A DNA stretch of 64,000 bases from assembly GCA_016713665.1 (NCBI GenBank), contig JADJOR010000005.1:496001-560000 (forward strand), in the 5' to 3' direction. The first letter of the stretch is position 1; each line of letters begins with the position of its first letter. This DNA is from Deltaproteobacteria bacterium. GTDB taxonomy: Bacteria; Myxococcota_A; UBA9160; UBA4427. A program made the translations under genes and the position numbers. The notes beneath the pieces were generated by a model. The model saw only the letters and a program-made list of their open reading frames with translations. It had not been told where the DNA came from and made no database searches. This document shows positions 1 to 7,212 of the stretch, piece after piece.

Positions 1-1272
1 GGACGAGGCTCGACGGGCTTCACCCACGCGGACGGTCATCAGGAGAGCGGGCTCTCCGTCCTGACCGACTCGGCCTACGCCGCGGGGAGCTCGGCTCGAT
101 TCCAGGGCTCGGAGCTCTTCGGGACGGTCGCCTGGCGCTACCGCATCGCGGACGATTCGATGGTCTCTCTCGGCCTCGCGGACCCGATCCACACCCGCTC
201 GAACGGTTCGCGCGACAGCGCGGTGACCTCCGCGAACGACTCGGGCGACGTCCTCGGCACTTCGACGCGCTACGACGGGGGCACGGACCCGCTGAGCGTG
301 ACGGCCTGGATCTTCGATGGGGAGAGTCTCGCAACGCACATGATCGGACTCTTCGACGCAGCCCACACCAGCGCCGAAGGCCTCCAGACGAACATGCCGC
401 ACGTTCTCTCCGAGTCGGGCCATGTCGCAGGAACGGCGATCCGATTCAGCTCATCGACGCCGACTACGGAGCAGGGTTCATCGGTCTGGATTGCTCGGGC
501 CGGCGACCCCGTGACGAAGCGGATCGGATTGATCGATTCGGCGACGCTCGGAGCGGCGACCTTCTCGACTTCGTCCGGAGAACAGCACAGCGTCTTCAGC
601 GCGCTCTTCGAATCCGGTGACGTGGTTGGACTCTCGTCCGCGTTCCTGGCGGACTCACCACTCGGGAGTGCCACCTGGTATTACGACGCGAGCACCGAAA
701 CGACTCGCCCGATCGGGCTCTACGGCCTTCGCTTCACGGTCTCCGACAACTCCTTCACGAGCTACCCGACGCACTGGACGGAATCGGGCTTCGTCGCCGG
801 GGCCGCGACCGGAAGTGACCAGTATCCCGTTTTGTGGATCTACTCGGCGCAGTCCGATGTCGTCTCAGAGATCGCCCCGCCCAATCCGCCGGCAGGCGTT
901 CCGGTCTTCCCTGAAATTCTCTTCCTGGCCGACAGCGGGTGGGTGGTGGGGCGCTTCACGTTCTTCGACGGCAGCTCCCTCGACGGGACGAGGCGGTTCT
1001 TCGTGTGGACGCCGGAGGGCGGGACCGTATACCTGGACGAGCGGATCGACCACGGATTCGAGGCCGCGGGCTGGGTCGGGATCGAGACGATCGAGAGCGT
1101 GAGCGGAGATCGCATCGTCGGGTCCGGAAGGCGATCGAACGGCGACGTGGACGGCTTGATGCTCGTCGCGCTGCCGGAGCCGAGCCAGGCCCTGCTCGTC
1201 TCGATGGGATGTCTCGCGGCGGTCGCACGGGTCGCTCGGCGCAGTCGAAAGCGCCCTTCCATTCTCGAGTAG
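1..1272 (+). CDS. PEP-CTERM protein with HAF-like repeats, 5' end missing
   Basis: The reading frame is open from the first base of the window, so the start and any signal peptide lie upstream; at least 423 residues are visible. The body is built of loose repeats of about 50-60 residues with recurring patterns such as ESGxVxG followed by VWI or ATWYY, like HAF-type extracellular repeat proteins. The C-terminus reads LPEPSQALLVS, then a hydrophobic helix, then an arginine cluster (ARRSRKR), which is a PEP-CTERM sorting tail recognised by an exosortase. The protein is therefore probably exported and processed at the inner membrane. No exosortase gene is in the window. The ligand or role of the repeats is unknown. 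It ends in TAG just before a displaced glcF 3' fragment. Confidence 0.75.
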   Translation, partial: GRGSTGFTHADGHQESGLSVLTDSAYAAGSSARFQGSELFGTVAWRYRIADDSMVSLGLADPIHTRSNGSRDSAVTSANDSGDVLGTSTRYDGGTDPLSVTAWIFDGESLATHMIGLFDAAHTSAEGLQTNMPHVLSESGHVAGTAIRFSSSTPTTEQGSSVWIARAGDPVTKRIGLIDSATLGAATFSTSSGEQHSVFSALFESGDVVGLSSAFLADSPLGSATWYYDASTETTRPIGLYGLRFTVSDNSFTSYPTHWTESGFVAGAATGSDQYPVLWIYSAQSDVVSEIAPPNPPAGVPVFPEILFLADSGWVVGRFTFFDGSSLDGTRRFFVWTPEGGTVYLDERIDHGFEAAGWVGIETIESVSGDRIVGSGRRSNGDVDGLMLVALPEPSQALLVSMGCLAAVARVARRSRKRPSILE

Positions 1273-1279
1273 AGACTTC

Positions 1280-1329
1280 CTACCGACTCGCCTCTTCGAG
1301 CAGCTCGATCGGATGCACGACCCGCGCCG
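1280..1329 (-). pseudogene. Displaced fragment of the 3' end of a glcF-like gene
   Basis: These 50 bases match the 3' end of the intact glcF at 5850-5899 at about 45 positions. Read on the minus strand both encode the same C-terminal residues RVVHPIELLEEASR followed by TAG, and the differences inside that stretch are synonymous. The upstream part of the gene is absent, so this is a remnant of a second, slightly diverged glcF allele rather than a functional gene. Confidence 0.65.
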
Positions 1330-1344
1330 AAGCAGGCCTCGGGA

Positions 1345-1410
1345 TTGCGAGGATGGAGCCTCAGCTTGCGGAGCTGAGGGTCGCAAGTTCGAGTCTTGCT
1401 GGGCGCACCA
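1345..1410 (+). pseudogene. 5'-truncated tRNA (3' two thirds)
   Basis: The bases fold as the 3' part of a tRNA. GAGC of the D arm is followed by an anticodon arm TCAGC / loop TTGCGGA / GCTGA, a five-base variable region, a T arm with TTCGAGT between GCAAG and CTTGC, then TGGGCGC, a discriminator A and an encoded CCA at 1408-1410. The loop would give anticodon GCG, unusual in bacteria. No matching 5' acceptor strand or 5' D-stem is found upstream; glcF-like sequence sits there instead. It is read as a tRNA remnant at an integration or recombination boundary. The 5' limit is approximate. Confidence 0.55.
1366..1385 (+). repeat. 20-bp direct repeat, left copy (att-like)
   Basis: TTGCGGAGCTGAGGGTCGCA occurs here inside the tRNA remnant (anticodon loop to variable region) and again exactly at 4722-4741. 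A third copy with two mismatches lies near 1690-1709. Tyrosine integrases often use this part of tRNA genes as crossover core, so the pair may be att sites. Confidence 0.55.
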
Positions 1411-2348
1411 TTCTCCCTTCAAAATCAAGATGTTAGGCAGTTCGGGAGTTTCGCGATCTGGAGCTGGCGACGTATAGCGACGCCGAACGCTCCTGACGGC
1501 GCTTTCGAGCGGTTCGCAGCGCGTTCTCTTCGACGTCTTCGATACCGAGCCGACTCGACTCGCGATGGCTTGAGTCGGCGGGTAACTGTCCGCCGGAATT
1601 GTGGAAGTGCGGACCAGGGCGTGAGCTCTTCACCAGCAGCGACGGCACGCTGAACAACCCGCCAATCATGCAGTCATACATGATGACCCAGCTTCCGCAG
1701 CTGAGGGTCACTGCCGCGCGCGTCCGAGCGAACCCGGGCGTGATGAATCGCCGGAGGGACGCCGAGAACGACCGAGATCAGATCTTTCAAATCCCCACTT
1801 CAGATTCGGAGGGGTCCTGTGCCGTCGGGTTGGATGGATCGGGATTGGGTCAAGCCGCTCGTCGGTCGACGAAATAGAAAGTTCCGGACATGAAGTTAGT
1901 TCGAATGGACGGACACACGTCGCTCATCCACCCATCGCTCCACCTTGGGCACATCGGATTCGACATAGCAGCGAGTTCCTGCCCATTGCGAGCGGGCGAG
2001 ATTCAGCTGCGCGGTAGCGCTGGGCTCCGCACTGCGAGCTGCGCCAACCACTCCGCTTGCCGTCGTCGACGGCTCGCGCAATCTAGGGCGCAGGAGAGCT
2101 CTGCTGGAATCAAAAACCTTCGAAGTATGGTCGCTGGAGGCTCTCGGACCTCGGCTTAACGAGAGGATCTGACCTTGATTCGTGGTGCGCCTACTTGACT
2201 TGGTCAGTGATCCCGAGGTCCGAACTTGACGGCTCAGCTACCGCCCTTTGCCGATCGGATCCGCATTTACCTCCGGCGAAGAAGGCGAGCCTAATACCTC
2301 GGGACAACACCGGATGCTGGATCCAATGGGTCGCGATAGTTTTTACGT
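1411..2348. other. Gene-poor accessory stretch, no recognisable gene
   Basis: Between the tRNA remnant and the next gene there are only short overlapping reading frames of under about 95 codons in several frames, with no recognisable family and no convincing ribosome-binding site. Base composition looks less GC-rich than the core genes to the right. An imperfect copy of the tRNA anticodon-arm sequence lies at 1690-1709. I read the stretch as decayed or non-coding accessory DNA. Confidence 0.4.
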
Positions 2349-2969
2349 ATGAAGCACTTAGCACTACTAGCTACGACACTATTTACGCTGAATGCGAACG
2401 CTGCCACGTTCGTCCTCGAGAACGGGACGATTCTCGGCATTAGCGACGTGGAGCTCGGAGGCGCCTTCTATGACGTCGAGTTCGTCGATGGCAGCTGCAT
2501 TGATCTTTTTTCGGGTTGCGACGGTGCCGGTGACTTCCCGTTCAACGACAGCCGAGACGAGCGCGACCCTCAATCAGCCATCGCCGCTGCGTTGGCTCTC
2601 GAAGCGCTCCTTCACCCACCGGGCCTCCAGATCCTAGGCCGCGTAGCAGGCTGCGACGTGCTCGCGAACTGTGAGATCATGACGCCCACTTTCGTCGAGG
2701 GTCGCGCTGTACAGGCATCAATAACATTTCCCGATTCGGGCAGCCTTGGAACAACGCCGCTCCTTCGATTCATCGATCCGATTGACGACCTCAGCCAAGA
2801 TTCCTTCGAGGTCTACGCGCGCTGGACGTTGATTCCTGAGCCGTCTGTCGCAGTCCTGGTCGGGCTCGGGCTTGGGCTCTTCGGCCTCTATCCAGCGAAA
2901 GTTCGACCTGGATGCAGTGGTAGAGGCCAAGCGACCCGCAACCGGGTCGCGTTAGTACCGTCGCGATGA
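2349..2969 (+). CDS. Small secreted PEP-CTERM protein
   Basis: The 206-residue product starts with a short signal peptide (MKHLALLATTLFTLNANA, probable cleavage before ATF). Near the C-terminus it carries IPEPSVAV followed by a Gly/Leu-rich hydrophobic helix, a PEP-CTERM sorting signal. The residues after the helix are less arginine-rich than usual. The middle has cysteines in SCIDLFSGC and a second Cys pair around residue 104-111, possibly disulfides. The mature function is unknown. An 8-bp hairpin at 2931-2950 lies over the last codons. The next gene begins 29 bases downstream. Confidence 0.6.
   Translation: MKHLALLATTLFTLNANAATFVLENGTILGISDVELGGAFYDVEFVDGSCIDLFSGCDGAGDFPFNDSRDERDPQSAIAAALALEALLHPPGLQILGRVAGCDVLANCEIMTPTFVEGRAVQASITFPDSGSLGTTPLLRFIDPIDDLSQDSFEVYARWTLIPEPSVAVLVGLGLGLFGLYPAKVRPGCSGRGQATRNRVALVPSR
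2931..2950 (+). terminator. Hairpin at the end of the small PEP-CTERM gene
   Basis: GCGACCCG and CGGGTCGC form a perfect 8-bp stem around the loop CAAC. It falls inside the last codons of the upstream gene and no clear T-run follows, so termination is only a possibility. Confidence 0.3.
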
Positions 2970-2998
2970 CACGCGCGCCTACCTCGAAGGAACGAAAT

Positions 2999-3124
2999 AT
3001 GAGAAACGCACTGCTGGCGCTCGGATCCATGCTGATCGCCACGGCGGCGAGCGGTCAGAGCTACTTCAGCACAGCGACTGGTACTGAGGGTAAAGGCATT
3101 GCGCCCACGGGCATCGCGTCCTAA
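2999..3124 (+). pseudogene. Signal-peptide leader cut off by an in-frame TAA
   Basis: ATG at 2999 opens a frame with a typical signal peptide (MRNALLALGSMLIATAASGQ) and about 20 further residues, ending at TAA 3122-3124. The same frame then stays open through 3125-4417, where a PEP-CTERM protein is encoded. The simplest reading is one exported protein gene of 2999-4417 with a nonsense codon at residue 42. A sequencing error or a recent inactivating mutation would both explain it. Confidence 0.55.
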
Positions 3125-3196
3125 TCGCAGCAGGGCGGTCCGTTCTTCGCTGACGATCGCTGTGGGCTGGCTGACACCTTCGGCACGTTTGTTTTG

Positions 3197-4417
3197 ATGG
3201 ACGATCCGGCACTGCTCGCCGGTTTCAACGGCCGGGCGGACTGCAACGGCGTCTCCGATACACATGAGGTCGTCGGGAACATATATTTCACCGGCCCCAT
3301 CGAGAAACTCCCGGTGATCTACAACCCGGGCACTGGTGCGCCGGGTGTGCTGGCACGCCTGAATCCCTCCCTTCCGGCTGGCGACCGAGATGACGGCCTG
3401 GCCCACGAGATCTCGGCCAACGGGCTAGTGGTGGTTGGGGAGGACAACCTATCAAGCTCATCCGTCCGAGGCGTCAAGTGGGTCGGCCTTAGTTTAACCC
3501 CGTCGGCACTCGCTGCGAACGCTCTTGATCCTACGCCTGATCCGAACTTCCTGCGTGTGTCACCGAGCGGTGGATTTATCGCAGGCGAGATTGGCTTCAA
3601 TGGGGGCGATGTGGTCGCGTTCCGTGAAACCCACCCTGGCGCCGCCGTCCAACAGCTCACCGGCTCGTCGATCAGCGTGTTTAGCGTGAACGACGACGGG
3701 ACAATCTTCGGCGATTCGGGACCCGACGCGGCGATCTGGATCGGCACGAGCACGACCCCTACGATCCTTCCGTCGCACTCCGACTGTCAGCCGTTTCAGC
3801 GCGCGATCGCCGGATCTTCGGATCTCTCGGTCATCGTCGGCAGTTGCATAAACCTTGCCGGTACCCAGCTCCAAGGCGTTGTGTGGCTCAACCAAACCCT
3901 GCCAGTGCTCATGGTCAACTGGCTCGACTCGCTCTCCGTGCCGCTCCCTTTCGGATTGCTGACCGAGTTCATCCCGTCCGATATGGACGCTTCAGGCACA
4001 TTCCTTGTGGGAACGGACACGACGGCGGGAGATCGCGCCACGGTCATCACCGTACCGGAGCCGGTCACCGGTGTTTTGTTGGCTTTCGGAGTGCTTTGGA
4101 TTATCGGGCTGGGAGGCATGCGTCGTAATCAGGCGCTCTTGCCCTACTGCGCAGCCTTCCTTGCGTTCCTGAGCCCGGCGGTCTTCGCATCGGTCGCCTC
4201 GGCTAACGACATAGACCTGGCCGCCGCGGAACTCTGCTTGGAGGCTCAACCCGAGCACCAGATCACATGCATGCTCGAGGCCCTCGGACTCGACATGTCG
4301 GAGATAGAGGCTCCGTCCCAAGGCCCTTCGGATGCGGATGTGCGCGCTGCTGCCGAACGCGAAGCGAAGCGCCAGGAGGCTCTTCGCAACCGCGCCCGGG
4401 TCATTCAGCCGGAGTAG
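3197..4417 (+). CDS. PEP-CTERM HAF-repeat-like protein, lacking its leader and carrying a C-terminal extension
   Basis: This is the long open part of the frame that begins at 2999 and is interrupted by TAA at 3122. From this ATG it would give 406 residues with no signal peptide. The body has repeats ending in segments such as GVKWVG, AAIWIG and GVVWLN, like the protein at 1-1272. Around residues 285-310 it has VPEPVTGVLL, a hydrophobic helix and RR, a PEP-CTERM tail. Translation does not stop there but runs on for about 95 residues with a second signal-like hydrophobic stretch and an Arg/Glu-rich end. That makes it look like a PEP-CTERM protein fused to a small secreted protein (see 4118-4417). 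Function is unknown. Confidence 0.55.
   Translation: MDDPALLAGFNGRADCNGVSDTHEVVGNIYFTGPIEKLPVIYNPGTGAPGVLARLNPSLPAGDRDDGLAHEISANGLVVVGEDNLSSSSVRGVKWVGLSLTPSALAANALDPTPDPNFLRVSPSGGFIAGEIGFNGGDVVAFRETHPGAAVQQLTGSSISVFSVNDDGTIFGDSGPDAAIWIGTSTTPTILPSHSDCQPFQRAIAGSSDLSVIVGSCINLAGTQLQGVVWLNQTLPVLMVNWLDSLSVPLPFGLLTEFIPSDMDASGTFLVGTDTTAGDRATVITVPEPVTGVLLAFGVLWIIGLGGMRRNQALLPYCAAFLAFLSPAVFASVASANDIDLAAAELCLEAQPEHQITCMLEALGLDMSEIEAPSQGPSDADVRAAAEREAKRQEALRNRARVIQPE
4118..4417 (+). CDS. Possible separately translated small secreted protein inside the fused frame
   Basis: ATG at 4118 lies exactly where a PEP-CTERM protein would normally end and is preceded by GGGAGG, though the spacing is very short. 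From it the product is 99 residues: MRRNQ, a hydrophobic segment ending FASVASA (a plausible signal peptide), two Cys residues around 33 and 45, and a charged helix rich in Ala, Glu and Arg. This suggests a separate small exported protein whose upstream neighbour has lost its stop codon. It is in the same frame as the larger product, so it may equally be only its C-terminal domain. Confidence 0.35.
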   Translation: MRRNQALLPYCAAFLAFLSPAVFASVASANDIDLAAAELCLEAQPEHQITCMLEALGLDMSEIEAPSQGPSDADVRAAAEREAKRQEALRNRARVIQPE

Positions 4418-4716
4418 CTCATTTCAGTCGGCGGAATCCGGACCGCTGAATGCCCGACGGGCGAGCGATAAGCATCGCTGTCGGTATGAAAGCTAGTCAG
4501 TAACCCGCGGGAGTGCTTCCGGTATCCCACGGTCAATACCTCCGCCGTCATGATCTAGGCGATTGGGGAAAATGCGGCTCCCCGAGTCGCCGAGAAGCTG
4601 GCGACGCCAAGCGACGCCTCAGTCCTCCAGCGACGCTTCAGGTGCCGCCCCGTGCCGTCCTGTGCCGCGCCCTGCCGCGTCGAGAGCGTAAGTCCTTGTC
4701 TTTATTGGGCTCTTCG
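4418..4716. other. Intergenic stretch with short tandem repeats
   Basis: No recognisable gene is present. At 4641-4680 four imperfect 10-bp units occur in tandem with the shared core TGCCG. The stretch ends at the convergent PEP-CTERM gene whose last codons contain the right copy of the 20-bp direct repeat. Confidence 0.4.
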
Positions 4717-5628
4717 TCATTTTGCGGAGCTGAGGGTCGCAGCTCGATCGGCACACGATCGACGTCGACGCCGGAGCCCGATCGCCATCACGCCTGCGCC
4801 GAGCATGGCGAGAACATCCGGCTCCGGCACCGGATCGGCTCTCGTATTTCCGATCCCTTCGCTGAAGCGAAACGAATACCCCGCCGCCGTGCCCGGCGCG
4901 AAGGAGAACACCGGATCCACGAGGGCCGTGGAGGACGCGCTCTGGGTGGAGGCCCTGGTCTGCGCATCGACGCGCATCGTCACGCGATAGGCGTGATTCG
5001 CCTTGAGCGGGAGAAGCCTGCCGTCGCTGAACACGGCGTTGAAGTCGCCATCATTGGTCAGTGGAAGATGAATTCCGTCACTGAACACCTCGGCCCCCAG
5101 ATCATCGTGAAGCGACCAGGCGGCCTCCACGGTGAAGGAGGGGGGCGGGTCTCCTCCGAGAACGGCTCCGCCGCGTGTTTGCACGCGGCCCGCTGCGATG
5201 ACGACGACGTCGACGAGACACTCGGGACCCGGGATGGCAAAAGCCGGAAACTCACATTCGAGCTCGGCGGGTGGAACGACTGCAAACTGGTACGTGAGCG
5301 TGGCGACTCCACGCGTGAAGCGATTGTTGCTCGAACCCGCCGTAGTGATCAGAAATGGCTCCGGATTTCGAAAGACCCCCATCACGACCTCGCTCCTACC
5401 CACCGCCTCCGTGGGACCCGTCAGCCGATAGCTTCCAGGCTGGTCCACGTCGATCGCCTGGGCATACACCGGAATGGACAGCTGCCCGACCACGCCAGGA
5501 CCCTGCAGCGGAAGGATCGGCGGAGTAGACGGGTCCGCCGACGCAGGGCTCGAGGCGAAAAGCAGGGTGAAGACGAGCGCTGTCCACGCGGAACGGTTCG
5601 ACCGACTGGGGCGACCCTGGGTATGCAT
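4717..5628 (-). CDS. Secreted PEP-CTERM protein
   Basis: The 303-residue product begins MHTQGRPSR with an AGGA element 7 bases upstream. It has a signal peptide ending SSPASA and a C-terminal VPEPDVLAML, hydrophobic helix and RRRRR cluster, a textbook PEP-CTERM tail. The last 13 residues after the arginines (SCADRAATL and on) are encoded by the copy of the 20-bp tRNA-like repeat at 4722-4741, so the original 3' end seems to have been replaced. The central domain is beta-rich by eye and not recognised. Like other PEP-CTERM proteins it should be exported and then cut by an exosortase. Confidence 0.7.
   Translation of the reverse strand: MHTQGRPSRSNRSAWTALVFTLLFASSPASADPSTPPILPLQGPGVVGQLSIPVYAQAIDVDQPGSYRLTGPTEAVGRSEVVMGVFRNPEPFLITTAGSSNNRFTRGVATLTYQFAVVPPAELECEFPAFAIPGPECLVDVVVIAAGRVQTRGGAVLGGDPPPSFTVEAAWSLHDDLGAEVFSDGIHLPLTNDGDFNAVFSDGRLLPLKANHAYRVTMRVDAQTRASTQSASSTALVDPVFSFAPGTAAGYSFRFSEGIGNTRADPVPEPDVLAMLGAGVMAIGLRRRRRSCADRAATLSSAK
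4722..4741 (+). repeat. 20-bp direct repeat, right copy (att-like)
   Basis: This is an exact copy of TTGCGGAGCTGAGGGTCGCA at 1366-1385. Here it stands without the rest of the tRNA and overlaps the last codons of the minus-strand PEP-CTERM gene. The two copies are 3.36 kb apart and enclose the gene-poor stretch, the two plus-strand PEP-CTERM genes and the broken leader. Confidence 0.5.
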
Positions 5629-5849
5629 GTCTTCCTGCTCCCTTATGCTTCGCCGCCACGGCGCAGGGATCGAGCCGCCGCGTACCTCGCACCGATCCGC
5701 CGCCGCGCCAGCGACGAATCTCCCGTCGATTTCAATATCGCATGACGGGCGCATTTCGGATCAAGCTTCTGGAGGGAGGGTCGCTCGACCGGATCGGAAC
5801 GAAGTTGCCGAGCTTTCGAAATGCTCACCCCGCCGCAAAGCGTGCCGCC

Positions 5850-7208
5850 CTACCGACTCGCCTCCTCCAGCAACTCGATCGGATGCACCACCCGCGCCGC
5901 GATCCCCCGCCCCGCGAGCCCCGCGGCGAGCTGCATCGCACACCCCGGATTCGCCGTCGCGACGAGCTCCGGCGCCGCATCGGCGAGCGCGTCGAGCTTC
6001 GGCGCGAGCACGGTCTCCGACATCTCCGGATGCGTCAGGTTGTAGATCCCCGCCGCGCCGCAGCACGCCTCGGGATTGCGATGCGGAACGAGCACGAGCT
6101 GCGGAATCGCATTCAGCAGATTGCGCGGCGCGGCGGCGATGCCCTGGGCGTGGATCAGGTGGCAGGGGTCGTCGTAGCAGACGCGTCGCGGCATCGGCGA
6201 GAGCGCGATGTCGAGGCCCTCGGCGTCGAGGAACTCGAGCACGTCGCGCACGCGCCCCGCGAGCGGCTTGCCGTCCTCGCCGATCCAATGGGGCAGCTCC
6301 TTCAGCGCCGCACTGCAGCCCGCCGAGGTGACGACGATCGCGTCGAAGCCGCCCGGCACCGCGCGCTCGGCCCCGTGCCCCGCATCCCCCTTCCCGCTGG
6401 CGCCCGTCGCGCCCTCGCCGAACACCTCGACGTTCGCCCGCGCGAGCACCTTCGCCCGCTCGTCGTCCCCCGCATGCGCATGCAGCGCGCCACAGCAGCC
6501 CTGCGCCTCGGGGACCACGACGTCGAAGCCCGCCCGCGACAGCACGAGCCGCGCCGCGTCGTTGACGCGCCCGAAGAGCTCGGGCATCACGCAGCCCTCG
6601 AAGAGCGCGACCCGCCCGCGCCGCACACCGACCGCCGGCGTGAACGCCGGCATCCTCTTCCGCTCCGCCGCCGCCGGAATCTCAGGCATCATCGCCGCCC
6701 GGCGCGCGAGCGCTTCCGGCAGCACGCGCACCGCCAGCCGATCGAGTCCGAGCCCCTTCGCGACCGCGAGCAACCGCACGATCCACGCAAGCCGCCCGCG
6801 TCGCGGCACGATCTCCCGCAGCACGAAGCGCTCGAGCGCCCGCGCGAAGCGCCCGCCGGGCTGCTGCTCACGCACCGCCGCCCGCGTCACCTCGAGAATC
6901 TCGCCATAACGCACCCCGGACGGACAGGCCGTCTCGCAGGCGCGACACCCGAGGCAGAGGAAGGCCTCCTCCGCGAGCAGCGCCGGATCGTCGAGCCGCC
7001 CCTCGGCGTGGCCGCGCATCAGGTAGATGCGGCCGCGGGGTGACGAGGTCTCGCGCCCGGTGGCGCGATACGTCGGACAGCTCTGGAGGCAGAGCCCGCA
7101 GTGGACGCAGTCGAGGGTCTTCGCGTGGATCTGCGCTTGCAGGCGATTCGCGAGGGCCGTCGGGTTCGACGGACAGGCGGGCGTCGTCGAGGCATCGATC
7201 GTCTTCAT
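5850..7208 (-). CDS. glcF: Glycolate oxidase iron-sulfur subunit GlcF
   Basis: This 452-residue protein is the electron-transfer subunit of a GlcDEF-type glycolate/lactate dehydrogenase, which oxidises glycolate to glyoxylate at the membrane. Two ferredoxin-type [4Fe-4S] motifs are visible, CVHCGLCLQSC (residues 34-44) and CLGCRACETAC (85-95). Two CCG-type cysteine-rich domains follow (GCCGALHAH; CYDDPCHL and ACCGAAGIYN), as in heterodisulfide-reductase-like proteins. It starts with ATG at 7208, 4 bases after the glcE stop, and is the last gene of the glc operon. The frame extends upstream without a stop but that part overlaps glcE. Its last codons are duplicated at 1280-1329. Confidence 0.9.
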   Translation of the reverse strand: MKTIDASTTPACPSNPTALANRLQAQIHAKTLDCVHCGLCLQSCPTYRATGRETSSPRGRIYLMRGHAEGRLDDPALLAEEAFLCLGCRACETACPSGVRYGEILEVTRAAVREQQPGGRFARALERFVLREIVPRRGRLAWIVRLLAVAKGLGLDRLAVRVLPEALARRAAMMPEIPAAAERKRMPAFTPAVGVRRGRVALFEGCVMPELFGRVNDAARLVLSRAGFDVVVPEAQGCCGALHAHAGDDERAKVLARANVEVFGEGATGASGKGDAGHGAERAVPGGFDAIVVTSAGCSAALKELPHWIGEDGKPLAGRVRDVLEFLDAEGLDIALSPMPRRVCYDDPCHLIHAQGIAAAPRNLLNAIPQLVLVPHRNPEACCGAAGIYNLTHPEMSETVLAPKLDALADAAPELVATANPGCAMQLAAGLAGRGIAARVVHPIELLEEASR

Positions 7209-7212
7209 CGGC

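Noticed and set aside
865..1428. Minus-strand frame with a QDSNLRPSAPQA-like segment
   Set aside because: This peptide is a familiar false translation of tRNA sequence; it covers the tRNA remnant and the end of the PEP-CTERM gene.
1411..2348. Small plus-strand frames as possible new genes
   Set aside because: They are short, overlap in several frames, and lack ribosome-binding sites or homology that I recognise.
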